DNA from: Utricularia gibba
Taxonomy: Eukaryota; Streptophyta; Magnoliopsida; Lamiales; Lentibulariaceae
Assembly (NCBI GenBank): GCA_002189035.1
Contig: NEEC01000009.1
Span: forward strand, 3,224,001-3,288,000
DNA length: 64,000 nucleotides
Direction: 5' to 3'
In this document: positions 51,675 through 61,886 of the stretch, piece by piece
Layout: every line of letters starts with the position of its first letter
Numbering within the stretch: the stretch's first letter is position 1
Notes under the pieces: generated by a model
Seen by the model: the letters and a program-made list of their open reading frames with translations, nothing else
Told to the model about the DNA's origin: nothing
The model's database searches: none
Made by a program: the position numbers and the translations under genes

Positions 51675-52623
51675 CTATGTGTGTCTTACTTGTCTCTCCC
51701 ACATCAGATCCTCTGAGAATTGTGCAAGAGCAGCACGAGGATTCCCATTCGACATCGATAAGTAATATTCAGCGGTGCTATCATCAACACGCATGCACCT
51801 CTTCAGTGAGTCCACCACCCTTCTTTTCGCGTGATCAGTTGCCACACAATTCCAAGAATTTGCCTCAGGCCTGCTACCTTCAAGGTACAATACTGCGACC
51901 TCCCTTCTTGCGTAAGCATCGACTTCAATGAAGCATGTTGAGTTTATCAGAATCTCTGGCTTGCTTATAGGAATCAGCAGCCTGTCTCGGGAGTGTATTC
52001 CATGGTCACTCATCATGTTGTTCAAGCGTTTTATGTCCATGATCTGCGTGTACAAAGCATTGCAATATCCACACAGCACAAGCAATGAATTGCATAACCA
52101 TTTCTCATCAAACAAGCGCACAAACACACAATAGCACAATATTTGACACAAGAGCTAACGATTCGGAAACCCCCAAAAAAAGATGCATGATTTAGTCACC
52201 CGATGAATCAAAGGTTGCAACTACCTGAACAGAGTACTTGAGTGCTAAAGTAGCAATAGAATCGCCAGGACCAAGTCGATGAGAAACCGCGAATTTCCAA
52301 AGTGAATTGTCTCTCCAGAAACTCCCAGAGCTTGGGCTTCCGATTACGTCTCGAAGCTTCCAAGGCGACATGAAGGCTCGAAGTTGCATCTCCTTGTCGG
52401 AAGCCACCAATCGCCAGAATCGGCAAACACAGGCAGCCCTAGCAAGGTCTACAATTGGGAGCTTCTCCAGGATTGCTCGGAGAGTGTCGTAACAAGACAA
52501 GGCCGAGAAATTAGAATTCAATGGGGAGATCGTGATATCTACTCCGGTAGCCTCGTTAAGAGGTTGCAGAAGGTCAGGAAGAGGCGTCGCCGCTTCGTCA
52601 CCGTCATCGCTGCAGCAAGCCAT
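51675..52623 (-). CDS. F-box protein with LysM domain (At1g55000 type)
   Basis: Two exons, 52225-52623 and 51675-52043, encode 255 residues. The N-terminal F-box reads FSALSCYDTLRAILEKLPIV, then DLARAACVCRFWRLVASD, and would dock to SKP1 of an SCF ubiquitin ligase. A linker FMSPWKLRDVIGSPSSGSFW leads to a LysM fold split by the intron: HRLGPGDSIATLALKYSVQ and IMDIKRLNNMMSDHGIHSR with RLLIPI. Unlike plasma-membrane LysM receptors, there is no signal peptide, so it is intracellular. A C-terminal segment (DSLKRCMRVDDSTAEYYLSM, then NGNPRAALAQF) is conserved in the family. The ATG at 52623 (MACCSDDGDEA) is chosen by family similarity; in-frame ATGs at 52626 and 52653 exist. The substrate is unknown. 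Confidence 0.92.
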
Positions 52624-52901
52624 CATCTCTGTTGGAGGCTCAATGATCCACAATTCATGGGGCCTAAATTTGATAAGGGGGCAAAATACAAGGGTTTAAT
52701 CTAAATATGATAAAGATATGTGGCGCATTCGCAATTTCTCTCCAAATCAACGACTCTATTATTTGTCAGGCACACGTTCCCGACAATTTGCAAAATGCAC
52801 CTTGTTTCACTGCTGCTGACTATCCAACAAGCACACTTTCTCTGCCTCTAAGAAAACCATATGCACAACACAGGATTAAAAACGCCTCTTGAATGTCCAT
52901 C
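52624..52901. other. F-box promoter / PPR 3' flank
   Basis: Only 278 bases separate the PPR stop codon and the F-box start on the same strand. No gene is seen. Confidence 0.5.
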
Positions 52902-55505
52902 TCATTCCCAGGATGAGACAGTGTTCGAGATTCTATGGCACCAGTAAATCTCTTTACTGTGTTTAACCAGATGCCTTAGCGCATCATAGATGAGGCTTCT
53001 TTCTGGGTGGAAGCAGTCTCCGGCTACAAACATATGCATGCTCTTTCCTACTTCAACCCAACTACAACCAGCAGGTTTTTTCATTTCCCTCATCTTCATC
53101 AGCCTCCTCATCTCCAATACCTCATCCCATTTGCCATCTGCAGCATACAGATTTGACAAAACAACATAATTTCCTATGTCTGTGGATTGAATGTTTAGCA
53201 GTTGATCAGCCACAGCGTGTCCAATGCTCATATCATGATAGTTTCTGCAAGCACCAAGTAGTGCACCCCACAAACTGGCGTGAGCTGAATTTGGCATTCC
53301 ATCCAGAAGGTAAAATGCTTCCTTGGTCCGCCCTTGTCGGCCCATGAGATCCACCAAACAAGCATACTGCTCAATACTTGGCTGCATATGGTGTACCTTT
53401 CTTATTGATTTAAAAATAGCCAGCCCTTCATCGACAAGGCCGGAATGACGACAAGCAGATAAAACTGCAGTAAGTACAACATGGTCAGGTTTAACACCAC
53501 TTTCGAGCATGTATTGAAAAACCTTAATAGCTTCTTTTCCCAAGCCATGCATTGCAAGACCACCAATCATAGCCGTAAAAATGACAATATCTTTTTCTGA
53601 AGTTGATTGGTAGAGTTTGCATGCGCTACTTATGCTTCCACATTTTGAATAGACATCCAGAAGGGCTGCACTCAGATGAAAATCTTCAAAGCATGCTCTG
53701 ATGGTATATCCATGACACTGTCGAAGCAAATGTACTGAAGCCATTTGACCACAAACTGGAAGGATGGTTGTGATAGCTGTTGCATCTAGCCTAATTCTCA
53801 GGCGCTGTATGGCATGAAACAGACTAATAGCCTCGCAAGGATATTCATTTTGAGCATAACAACGCATCATCAGATAGAAAGTTTTAAGATCATTTTCAGA
53901 TATCACGCAACAGGTGGTCGTATTTGCAGCAGGATCATGTAGAAAGTCATTCGAATATCCACAGTTCATAGAATTTAGAATCACCTCATTCTTCTTTCCC
54001 ACTAAATTCTTGAATACTTTCAAAGAATAATCAACCTCTCCAAGTTTTGCATATGCATCGAGCAATTCATTTCCAAGAGTTGCCTCCACATCAGTAAACA
54101 TAATACCAGATCTAATAGAAAATCCATGAGTTTCTTTAATATTTTTCAATGTAAAGAGAGATTTCCAGAATCGCGCTGCTGTTAGCAGAGTAATGCCATC
54201 AGGCTTCACACCATACTTGAGCATGGAACGAAAGAGTTCTACAAACTGAGAATCAAGTGAAGCCTCTGCAAATGCATCAAGTACAGTATTCCATGAAATC
54301 ACATCAACGTGAGGAGCAACTAAGAATGTATTTAAAGCTGATTGCGGGAAGCAACATTTTGCATAGAGGTTTACGAGAGCATTTTCTACTGCTACATGAT
54401 CATGCAAAGAAGCACGCCGCAAAACATAAGCATGTATTTCCTTTCCAGTGCAGAGGTAACCCAAGTTGGCACAAACAGCGAGAATGCTGATGACCGTGAC
54501 AGAGTCCGGAGGAATCATCTGCAAATACAGAAATTCTCTAAAAGAAGCCAAAGCTTTGTGGCACTGACCATTCGAACCATATCCTGCAATCATTGAATTC
54601 CAGGAAACCAAGTCTCTAGATTTCATTCTGGAAAATATATATTCTGCTTCCCTAGTCCTTCCGACTCTCAAATAAAAACTTAACAGGGCATTCAATACAA
54701 AAGTTTCATTTCCCAACTCTGGTCTTCTCAATACATAGCAGTGCATTTCTTTCCCAACTTTAAAACCGAAAGCACTGTTAACAGCAGCACAGAGAGGAAG
54801 GGCATTCACCATGGTAGCATAGTTAGGCATCACTGGACCTTTAATCATCTCGCAGAAAAGGTGAAACGCGTTTTCCTCAAGTTTGTTCTCAGCCAAACCT
54901 GCAATCAATGCATTGTACGAAACAACATCTTTATCAGAAATTCTATGGAAAACACCATATGCATCGGAAACAAGTCCGCATTTTGCATACATGGATAATA
55001 AAGCATTTCCTACCAGTGGCTGGGATTCCATTCCGCACTTTACAGCATATGAGTGGATACACTTTCCAGCAACCTGAGTACTAGATTGGATGCAAACAGG
55101 AAGAACAACAGCAAATGTCACAACACTAGGCTTAGGATTCCCGGCAGCAAGCAACGCATTGAACAACTCGATCACCTTCTGACCATTATTTCTCAACCCC
55201 AAAAAACACGAAAACAGAATGTTCCATGTAACCGTATCGCGTTCGGGAGTTTCATCAAACAGTCGCTGACATTCTCCATGAGCTCTGCATTTAGCGTACA
55301 TGTTGAGCAGCGCTTTTAAGAGCAACACACAAGATTGATGTCCCTGTTTGATAACCTGACTGTGCAAAGACTTTCCCAATCGGGCATCCGACATACCGGC
55401 ACACGATTTAAGAACATCGGCAAACAATAGGTGACTCGATTTGCAGGATGGGAAACTCCGCACCCTTTGAATTAGGAGCGCGACAGCTTTAGCAATGCTA
55501 TCCAT
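52902..55505 (-). CDS. SLG1: PLS-class pentatricopeptide repeat protein, E subgroup (SLG1/At5g08490-like)
   Basis: This is an intronless gene of 867 residues. About twenty PPR motifs in P-L-S order are visible through their boundary words, for example DTVTWNILFSCFLGL, DVVSYNALIAGLAEN, DLVSWNSMIAGYGSNGQ, DVISWNTVLDAFAEA and DIVIFTAMIGGLAMHG, with GKEIHAYVLRR and GNALLSMYAKCG elements. The E domain ends GNYVVLSNLYAADGKWDEV, KKPAGCSWVEVG and MFVAGDCFHPE; there is no DYW domain. The repeat order and words match Arabidopsis SLG1, which edits mitochondrial nad3 RNA. Such E-class proteins bind one RNA site upstream of the edited C and recruit a separate deaminase. Targeting is probably mitochondrial. 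The frame runs 2.6 kb without any indel, in contrast to several neighbours. Confidence 0.9.
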   Translation of the reverse strand: MDSIAKAVALLIQRVRSFPSCKSSHLLFADVLKSCAGMSDARLGKSLHSQVIKQGHQSCVLLLKALLNMYAKCRAHGECQRLFDETPERDTVTWNILFSCFLGLRNNGQKVIELFNALLAAGNPKPSVVTFAVVLPVCIQSSTQVAGKCIHSYAVKCGMESQPLVGNALLSMYAKCGLVSDAYGVFHRISDKDVVSYNALIAGLAENKLEENAFHLFCEMIKGPVMPNYATMVNALPLCAAVNSAFGFKVGKEMHCYVLRRPELGNETFVLNALLSFYLRVGRTREAEYIFSRMKSRDLVSWNSMIAGYGSNGQCHKALASFREFLYLQMIPPDSVTVISILAVCANLGYLCTGKEIHAYVLRRASLHDHVAVENALVNLYAKCCFPQSALNTFLVAPHVDVISWNTVLDAFAEASLDSQFVELFRSMLKYGVKPDGITLLTAARFWKSLFTLKNIKETHGFSIRSGIMFTDVEATLGNELLDAYAKLGEVDYSLKVFKNLVGKKNEVILNSMNCGYSNDFLHDPAANTTTCCVISENDLKTFYLMMRCYAQNEYPCEAISLFHAIQRLRIRLDATAITTILPVCGQMASVHLLRQCHGYTIRACFEDFHLSAALLDVYSKCGSISSACKLYQSTSEKDIVIFTAMIGGLAMHGLGKEAIKVFQYMLESGVKPDHVVLTAVLSACRHSGLVDEGLAIFKSIRKVHHMQPSIEQYACLVDLMGRQGRTKEAFYLLDGMPNSAHASLWGALLGACRNYHDMSIGHAVADQLLNIQSTDIGNYVVLSNLYAADGKWDEVLEMRRLMKMREMKKPAGCSWVEVGKSMHMFVAGDCFHPERSLIYDALRHLVKHSKEIYWCHRISNTVSSWE

Positions 55506-56168
55506 GTCCGTTCAAGTGATCATAATTCCAGTTTACCTGAATAGTAGCAAGACCGCATTTTGCCCCAATTCAGAAAAATCTGCCCCCGAACCTATGCCAA
55601 GAAAAAAGATCCAAAGTTTACAACATCAACAAGACGAGGTTCAGTGACTAATCTGGAAAACCCCAAAGTAACGTCAATAAGAACACCAGAATCTTGCCCC
55701 GGCGGCGGAAGCCACAATCCGGCGGGTATTTTTTAAAAAAATATACAAAAAATAGAGAAGGTTTGTTATATGCAATAAAAAATTTAAAAAGTGACTATTT
55801 TTCCTCCTGGTTAGACTGTTATATGCAATATTTGGTATTACTCAGACTAGTTGAATAATTAATGTACCCTTTTTATTTATTACACGAACTGAGGAAAGTT
55901 AATGAATCTCAGTCGAATTTAAGGTTTGTTTCGCCATTGTACCCTTGTACGCCGCTGGCTGGCTGTTCACTTTTGGATGGTGGAAAAAAACCAGACCAGT
56001 ACCCGACGGCGGCGGTGGCGCCAACCGGCCGGTTCCTTCTTCCAGGAGCAGTTCTCATTAATGGAGAAGGTCAGCGAAGGGTCAGTTAGTCAGTTAGTTG
56101 GTTATAACCAGAAAGAAAGATGATTTATCCACTAGATGAATAGCAAGATACATGCTGAAGTAATTCCT
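55506..56168. other. PPR promoter and Dof 3' flank
   Basis: No gene is seen. It is AT-rich around 55730-55870. Open frames at 55862-56123 have no family signature. Confidence 0.5.
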
Positions 56169-56785
56169 TCATTTGAGAAGGCTTGCGGGAGTGGAAATTG
56201 CAAGATCTGGAAACGCGAGATAATCTCCACCACCCATGAACCCGCCGGCGTCTCCGCCATTGTCGAAATGCCAGGTATGCGTAGCCGCAGAAGCACCGCC
56301 GGCGGGAGCACCATCCAGTATTCCATAGGTCGGCCAAACGCCTCTTCCGATCCCGAAACTGGCTTCATCCAGAGAGAAACCACCCAGCGCCAGGATCCCC
56401 GCACCATGCGTAACAGCAGCAGTGGAATTCAGCAGGGAAGTGAAGCTCCCGCAAACCTTCCCCTCCGCCATAAAAGGCGACCTCTCCGGTGGCGGCGGCG
56501 GTGGCGGCAAGCGGCGGAAGTCAGGAGACACCATCTCCGACGCACGTAACCGCTTCCCACTTTTGCGGCTACTCCCACCCACGGGAATGTCCCGTAGCGT
56601 CCCCCGTGGGTCCAGTAACGGCGGCAGGATTTGCAGAAATGGCGGGGCTGCGAGAAGTTGTAGTTGTTGTAGTAACAGAACTTGGTGTTGGTGGAACTGC
56701 AACGCGGGCAGGGCAGCTGCTCCGGCTCCGGGTGATGCGGCGTCGTTTTGACCACCGGCTTCTTCTCCGTGGTAGAACTCCCCAT
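56169..56785 (-). CDS. Dof zinc-finger transcription factor, one frameshift
   Basis: This is an intronless gene of about 205 residues after one base is restored. It starts [13 protein letters not shown]. The Dof finger uses C-x2-C-x21-C-x2-[20 protein letters not shown], then [18 protein letters not shown]. The sequence as given then leaves the family pattern ([10 protein letters not shown]), while the next frame reads [19 protein letters not shown], the invariant end of the domain. The break falls at the C5 run 56601-56605 on the plus strand. Downstream are a Pro run ([10 protein letters not shown]) and a Gly-rich, aromatic tail ([20 protein letters not shown]) ending ISTPASLLK. Dof factors bind AAAG cores in plant promoters. 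I cannot assign a subgroup with confidence. Confidence 0.9.
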
Positions 56786-57407
56786 AACCTGTGCTCTCCT
56801 CTCAATGAAATCTCGGGTCTGAGGGGGGAGATGTGAAAGGAGAATGGGGGGAGTTTTAAAGAAACGGAAAGGAAGCAAGGCAGGGAGCTTTTTGCAGGGA
56901 TTGTCGTGGCGGGGCGAAAGAATTTTGCGTTGCATCACAGTGTCCTCCAAAATAGGGGTCTGCTTCTGATTCTGGATCATGGTGGCGTTACAGCGAATTT
57001 TGAAAAACACACACAACACACACCCATTTAGTTTTAGTTTTTTTTTTGATTATTTTTATTGGGTGGGATGGCATCATGTGTTATATATTTTTTGTCTTAT
57101 GTTGTTGTAGGTATGCGATGGTTGATGAAGAAAAGGAATCCCTTCAAATATACCACCGCAGACGGGATAAAAGATTTGGGGGACAAAATAATGATTGCCG
57201 ACAGCGCGTGGCGGGAGCGTGGGTACAATTATTTGGATTGGATTCCCCAGTTGCACCCCCATTTCCCCTCCTTCACCCCTTGAAATCCCATTTTTATTTT
57301 ACAGACAGGGGAGGAGTGCAGGCAGCAAGGAAGCAAAATTAGATTGGGTTAGCATTATTATTATTGTTTGATTTGGGAGTGAGTGAGGTGGGCGAATGAG
57401 GAGTGGG

Positions 57408-57413
57408 CACGTG
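57408..57413. promoter_or_regulatory. G-box (CACGTG)
   Basis: A perfect palindromic CACGTG in the context GGGCACGTGTCGG, about 620 bases upstream of the Dof start and about 1.06 kb upstream of the RUS4-like start. It can bind bZIP or bHLH/PIF factors. Function is inferred from the motif only. Confidence 0.4.
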
Positions 57414-57548
57414 TCGGGTTTGACCGGCGACTGCGGCGTCTGTTATGCCTGCCCCTTCCCGAGCCAACAATAACATAGTGGAGAGGAGGAGAGGAGAGGG
57501 ACACGACAGGGCACCCTGTGGCTGTGTCCTCACATGCCTACGTACCAA

Positions 57549-57605
57549 CCATCCATCCATCCATCCTGTTCCAAGCGCCCTCTGGCTGGCTGGCTGGCTG
57601 GCTGG
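57549..57605. repeat. (ATCC)n and (CTGG)n short tandem repeats
   Basis: Four to five ATCC units at 57549-57566 are followed after 15 bases by six CTGG units at 57582-57605. Both are tetranucleotide repeats in intergenic DNA, likely variable. Confidence 0.85.
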
Positions 57606-58472
57606 CATCGGATGGTGGGCGCTGCACCGAGCTGGACACCGAGACATAGAAGATACCAGTTACCAGGAGGAGGAGGCAGCCCAGCCCAGCCCACTCTGGT
57701 CTGCTCTGCTCATGTAATGATCAATAAAAATATATGAATGATTATTCTTCAAAATGAAATATGGTGCAATGCAAGCATGACCAATTTAATTGGATTCATG
57801 GCCCAACTCAACGGGGATTGTAAATACCGAAAATAACGTCATTATAAAAGCTATTCAAACAAATCATTTCATATAAATAATCATATATATTAAATTATAA
57901 ATCATTAGTAATTTTATAATATGATCCACATTTCTAATATGTGTACTCATGAGATTCACCGGATTCTTAATTAAAACAAAATCTTGTTATCTATGCTTTG
58001 AAAAATATTAGTTTCAAAATTTTCATCGTTTTTATTAGTGTTAGAAAGTTGATGAACAAACCACAGGAACTGCAAATAACAAAAATTAAAAAGAAATAGT
58101 TGATAATTAAAAATAAATTGGTGTGATTATATAATATATTCAGCGGTAACAGTGTTTAATAAATCTCCCTTGGTTGCGAATTGTTGGTGCCTCCGACGTC
58201 GTATTGGTTAGGGTTCACGTAACAATTAAAAAAATGATGCTTAAATCGTTTGAGTGTCAATTTTCGCTCCTGAAACGTTTTCAATTACATGAAAACAGAG
58301 TCGCACTGTGGATGCCCGCCATATTGCAGAATGTCCGAATGCAACGCGGGTGCTTCTATTCCATTTTCGTGTGAGCAGGCAGCATTTGTTTTTGTTCCTC
58401 AAGTGGTGAGGCGCGAGACGTTAACAATCTGAGAGTATCTTCAAGAAATTCGGCCAAGAAGCACCGTGTATC

Positions 58473-61433
58473 ATGAAGGTAGCCTCACGGCCTTCTGTAC
58501 ATTCCCATTTGGGCACCAATTTTGTTCCCCTGGAATTCCTAATTTCCAAAAGCTGCCAATTCCGGCCACCGAAATCCTTTCTCAAAGTTTCAAGCTGCTG
58601 CGTTACTCCCGTCAACTTCAACCGTGATTTTCGAGACAAGGGAAATATCGAAATCCAGCTCCAATCCGAAAAAAACGAGAACTGGGTCCTTCCTATTGGG
58701 ATAAACAATTCTGGAAGTGTTTCAAGGTGTTTTTGGGATGGGGGGAGTTGAAATTTGTTACTGTCGAAGGAATGCGTTCCCCCTGGTGGAGCTTTCCTGT
58801 CTCTTCTGAAGAAGGATTAAGAACGTTGGTTGGTGTTTGTTGGGGGGCGGTGAAGACTTTTTTCTTGCCAAGAGTAATCCGCAGTAATTATTTGGATTAT
58901 GTGAAATGGAAATTTGTGCACAGAGTTTCCAGCTCAGCGCTTCAGGTTCTTGCCACTCAGGTACGGCCTTAGCTAATTGCTAATATGCATCTGAATGTGG
59001 CAGAAATTTGACACCTTTATTTCTCGGGACCTCTCAGTGGAGTTATACTCCTTGTCTTGGTCTTCGTCTGCATCAATTTGCATGTTCTGTTATTAGAGAC
59101 TTCTAACATGGCTAAATTATTTGGCTGATTTTTTTCTTTTATTGCTGATCTTGTTTCAGTTGCAAAAGCAATTATTTTTCAAATTAAACTATCTCTTGCA
59201 AATTTTTAAGTCTTTGGTTTTCATATGATTCAGGGCGAATTCTTGTTAATTGTGAGTTGTAATGATTCTATCAGGCAATGTTTCGAGCCATAGGGATTGG
59301 TTACTCCCGTTCACTCCCATCTGCTGCTGCCCTGAACTGGGTTCTGAAAGATGGACTTGGTCGATTGAGCAGGTGCATTTATACTGCTATTCTTGCTTCA
59401 TCGTTTGATATAAATCTCAAGGTATAGTATCTACACTTCAAATACCTTCTGAACTTTTCTGCCCTTGAGCTAATTTTCTAGTTTATATCCTACTAAAAAG
59501 TATCCTTGACTTCTTTAGGGTGGATGAGATTAGGCAGATTTTCAGTTCAAGTGGCTAATCTTCCTAATATAATGCATTTCCAATTTTTTTTGATTGCAGA
59601 GGGTCAGGTTCTCAACTTCTGTATTGTTCAGCTTGAGCATTGGAATCGAGTTGCTGACTCCCATCTTTCCAAGATACTTTTTGTTTCTTGCAACGATTGC
59701 CAATGTGGCTAAGCAAATAAGTCATGCTTGCTACACGGCCACTAGTGTAAGTCTTGTGCATGTATCTCACCATATTCATTGATTAAAATTTTCCAGAAGT
59801 TTTGAAATCTCACACGCCGTGCCTATTTGCTAATATGCCTGATCAAATGATATTCTGTGCCCAAATCATGTTTTCAGTCTGCGGTTAATAGGAGCTTTGC
59901 TGTTGCTGATAATCTCTGTGAGGTTTCGGCGAAGGGTCAGGTATCTAAGAGATCTTGGGTATATTAATGTGAAAATATAGTGTTAGAAATTAAGAATAGA
60001 AACAGCGCGATTACCCACATAGATGGAGTAAAGGGGAACACCCCTAGATTGCTTTTTTAGTTTCATATCGCTTATTAGTAAATCCTACTTGTTTGTCTCG
60101 TTGCAGATTCAATCAGTGTGCTTCGATAATGTGGGTCTTGTGCTTGCAGCCTCCCTGAATTTTTTGATGAGGAACAATGAAAGGTTGGTCCTGTAAGCTT
60201 TGCATTATTCTAAGTACCCCAATGCATTGAATTCTCAGAGGTTGTTTCAGTATTATGTTTATGTATGTACACCTACGCGCTCTATTTTATTTTGGGTCCA
60301 GCTGATGCTCACCTGAAGTGGCCATGACTTTTGTCTCCTTTTCTACTTCTAAGATGGGGTTTTCAGTGAGTGCTTGTTGATTTCTTTCTGGAATTCTGGT
60401 TTTGTAGATTCCTGGAAGCTCTCCCTTTTGTTTTGTACCCATTTTTCGCTGCACTTGACCTTTTTGGGATCTATCAAGAACTTAAACATGTTCATCTGCG
60501 TACATTAACTAAGGTCGGTGTTCTAATTTTTGGGAAACCCTACCTTTTATTTGCTTTGGAATTCTTTTTTTCTTGTGGAAGACCTCCACCATCTGGGTTT
60601 ATCGAATTAAAGCACATATTTGAATGATGTCTTCTCCAGCATAGGCTTGAATCGATAGTGAACGTATGGATTGACCAAGGTTATGTCCCTTCTCCAGCTG
60701 ATGTGAGCAAAACAGAAGAAATAGTTCAGCTATGGGGCAAGGGTAAGATGTTAGCTACATTTTAAAAGGTGGCAGGTGTTTCATTATATAATACTCAAAT
60801 CTGATGAAGCTTCTGCCTTCTTGTTGGATCAGGTGGTCAACTGCTACCAATTAGAATGGGTTCCATGAATCCAAAGAGTAATTTACTCAGGTTGCCATTG
60901 TTGACTTTGAAATCTATAAAAGAGGAAGATTTCTGCTTCATTTGCATAGAATGCCTAAACGCCTCAGACGCAGTGAAAAAGGTTCGTAAGCACACAAACT
61001 CCACATTTTACCAGTTACATTCATCTTTTTAGTGCTCTGACCACAGCCTGCATGACACCGCAGGATGGAATTCTTCTTAGTCTACGAGAAGGAGCTGCAA
61101 CCGAACACATCGTCCAAGGTATACTGCAGGTAAAGCTTCCGGTTGGCATCTTCCTTGCATCCGGGATCCTCATTAATAAAGCACCTGCACAATACATTCA
61201 TTGTTTAGGCTTGCTACATTCGTAAATGGCTCCTGGAAGCCGAAGCATGTAGGTTGGATGCATTGGGTGCCGAGCAATGGCTCGTGTTGATGGAAGAAAG
61301 CAAGCGTTTTGCAGAAGACGAATTGGGGACTTTGATGGAGAAGATGCAGGAGGCGGGATGGGGTTGTGGAACTATTCTGCTCAGCAGCGAGGAGCTCGCT
61401 GGATACATTCACTTAGGTGGAGGTCCCGGTTAA
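58473..61433 (+). CDS. RUS4: ROOT UVB SENSITIVE 4-like protein (RUS/DUF647), one frameshift
   Basis: Ten exons, 58473-58960, 59275-59421, 59600-59746, 59878-59940, 60107-60183, 60408-60513, 60640-60742, 60833-60981, 61064-61129 and 61209-61433, give about 523 residues. The N-terminus may be a plastid transit peptide (MKVASRPSVHSHLG). The DUF647 core is clear: YVKWKFVHRVSSSALQVLAT, SRSLPSAAALNWVLKDGLGR, RVRFSTSVLFSLSIGIELLT, IANVAKQISHACYTAT and RSFAVADNLCEVSAKGQIQS, with hydrophobic helices. RUS proteins act in UV-B responses and auxin transport; RUS4 loss in Arabidopsis affects anther dehiscence. The G6 run 58740-58745 is one base short: CFWDGG must be followed by ELKFVTVEG, which exists only in the next frame, and exon 1 becomes divisible by three after the repair. 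Confidence 0.9.
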
Positions 61434-61886
61434 AGAAATTTGAAAAACCCAGATTTATCTGTTTTTTTAGAGAAATAAAACACATTCATGTGTAAATTTT
61501 TTATTACAATGTGAATTTAGTTTACATCACACGTGTGCATGGAAAATCGTCAAACTTGATATCATGCAGGTTCACCTCTGCAATCATCGTCTGTCGGTCA
61601 GGCCGCGCCCCAACTGAATCAAACGAGTCTCCATTCTCTGGATACCACAGTCGAGGGAATGAATGAGTAGAGCAGAAAAGAGAACCAGTTACAGCAACAG
61701 CCAAAAGGTTTGTCCATTCACTCATCAACTCTCAAAACAGTTACAGCAATGATGGCAAACGCTACTAGAAGAGGTTCGGTTGAGTTGGGTGGGATACACA
61801 TGTTCGTTCCTATGATCGGGAAAAGAAAGGTCAGTACTTGTTTAGTATGTGGTATGAGGGTCTGTTCATCCAGGCAAATACATTCG
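61434..61886. other. Convergent intergenic region
   Basis: 3' flanks of the RUS4-like gene (+) and the CDPK-related kinase (-). A palindromic ACACGTGT lies near 61530. No gene is seen. Confidence 0.5.

Larger units (their letters stand above)
56786..58472. other. Divergent intergenic region, Dof to RUS4-like
   Basis: This 1.69 kb contains simple repeats (TTA at 57353, ATCC at 57549, CTGG at 57582) and a CACGTG G-box core at 57408-57413. The middle (57730-58170) is strongly AT-rich. No gene is recognised; the overlapping open frames at 57046-57342 and 57445-57717 have repetitive composition and no family motif. Confidence 0.45.

Noticed and set aside
56422-57342. Plus-strand open frames over and beside the Dof gene
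   Set aside because: They are antisense shadows of GC-rich Dof coding sequence or low-complexity frames; none has a recognisable domain.
57549-57605. Tetranucleotide repeats as a candidate regulatory array
   Set aside because: Units are short, few and uninterrupted, and match simple slippage repeats rather than a spaced binding-site array.
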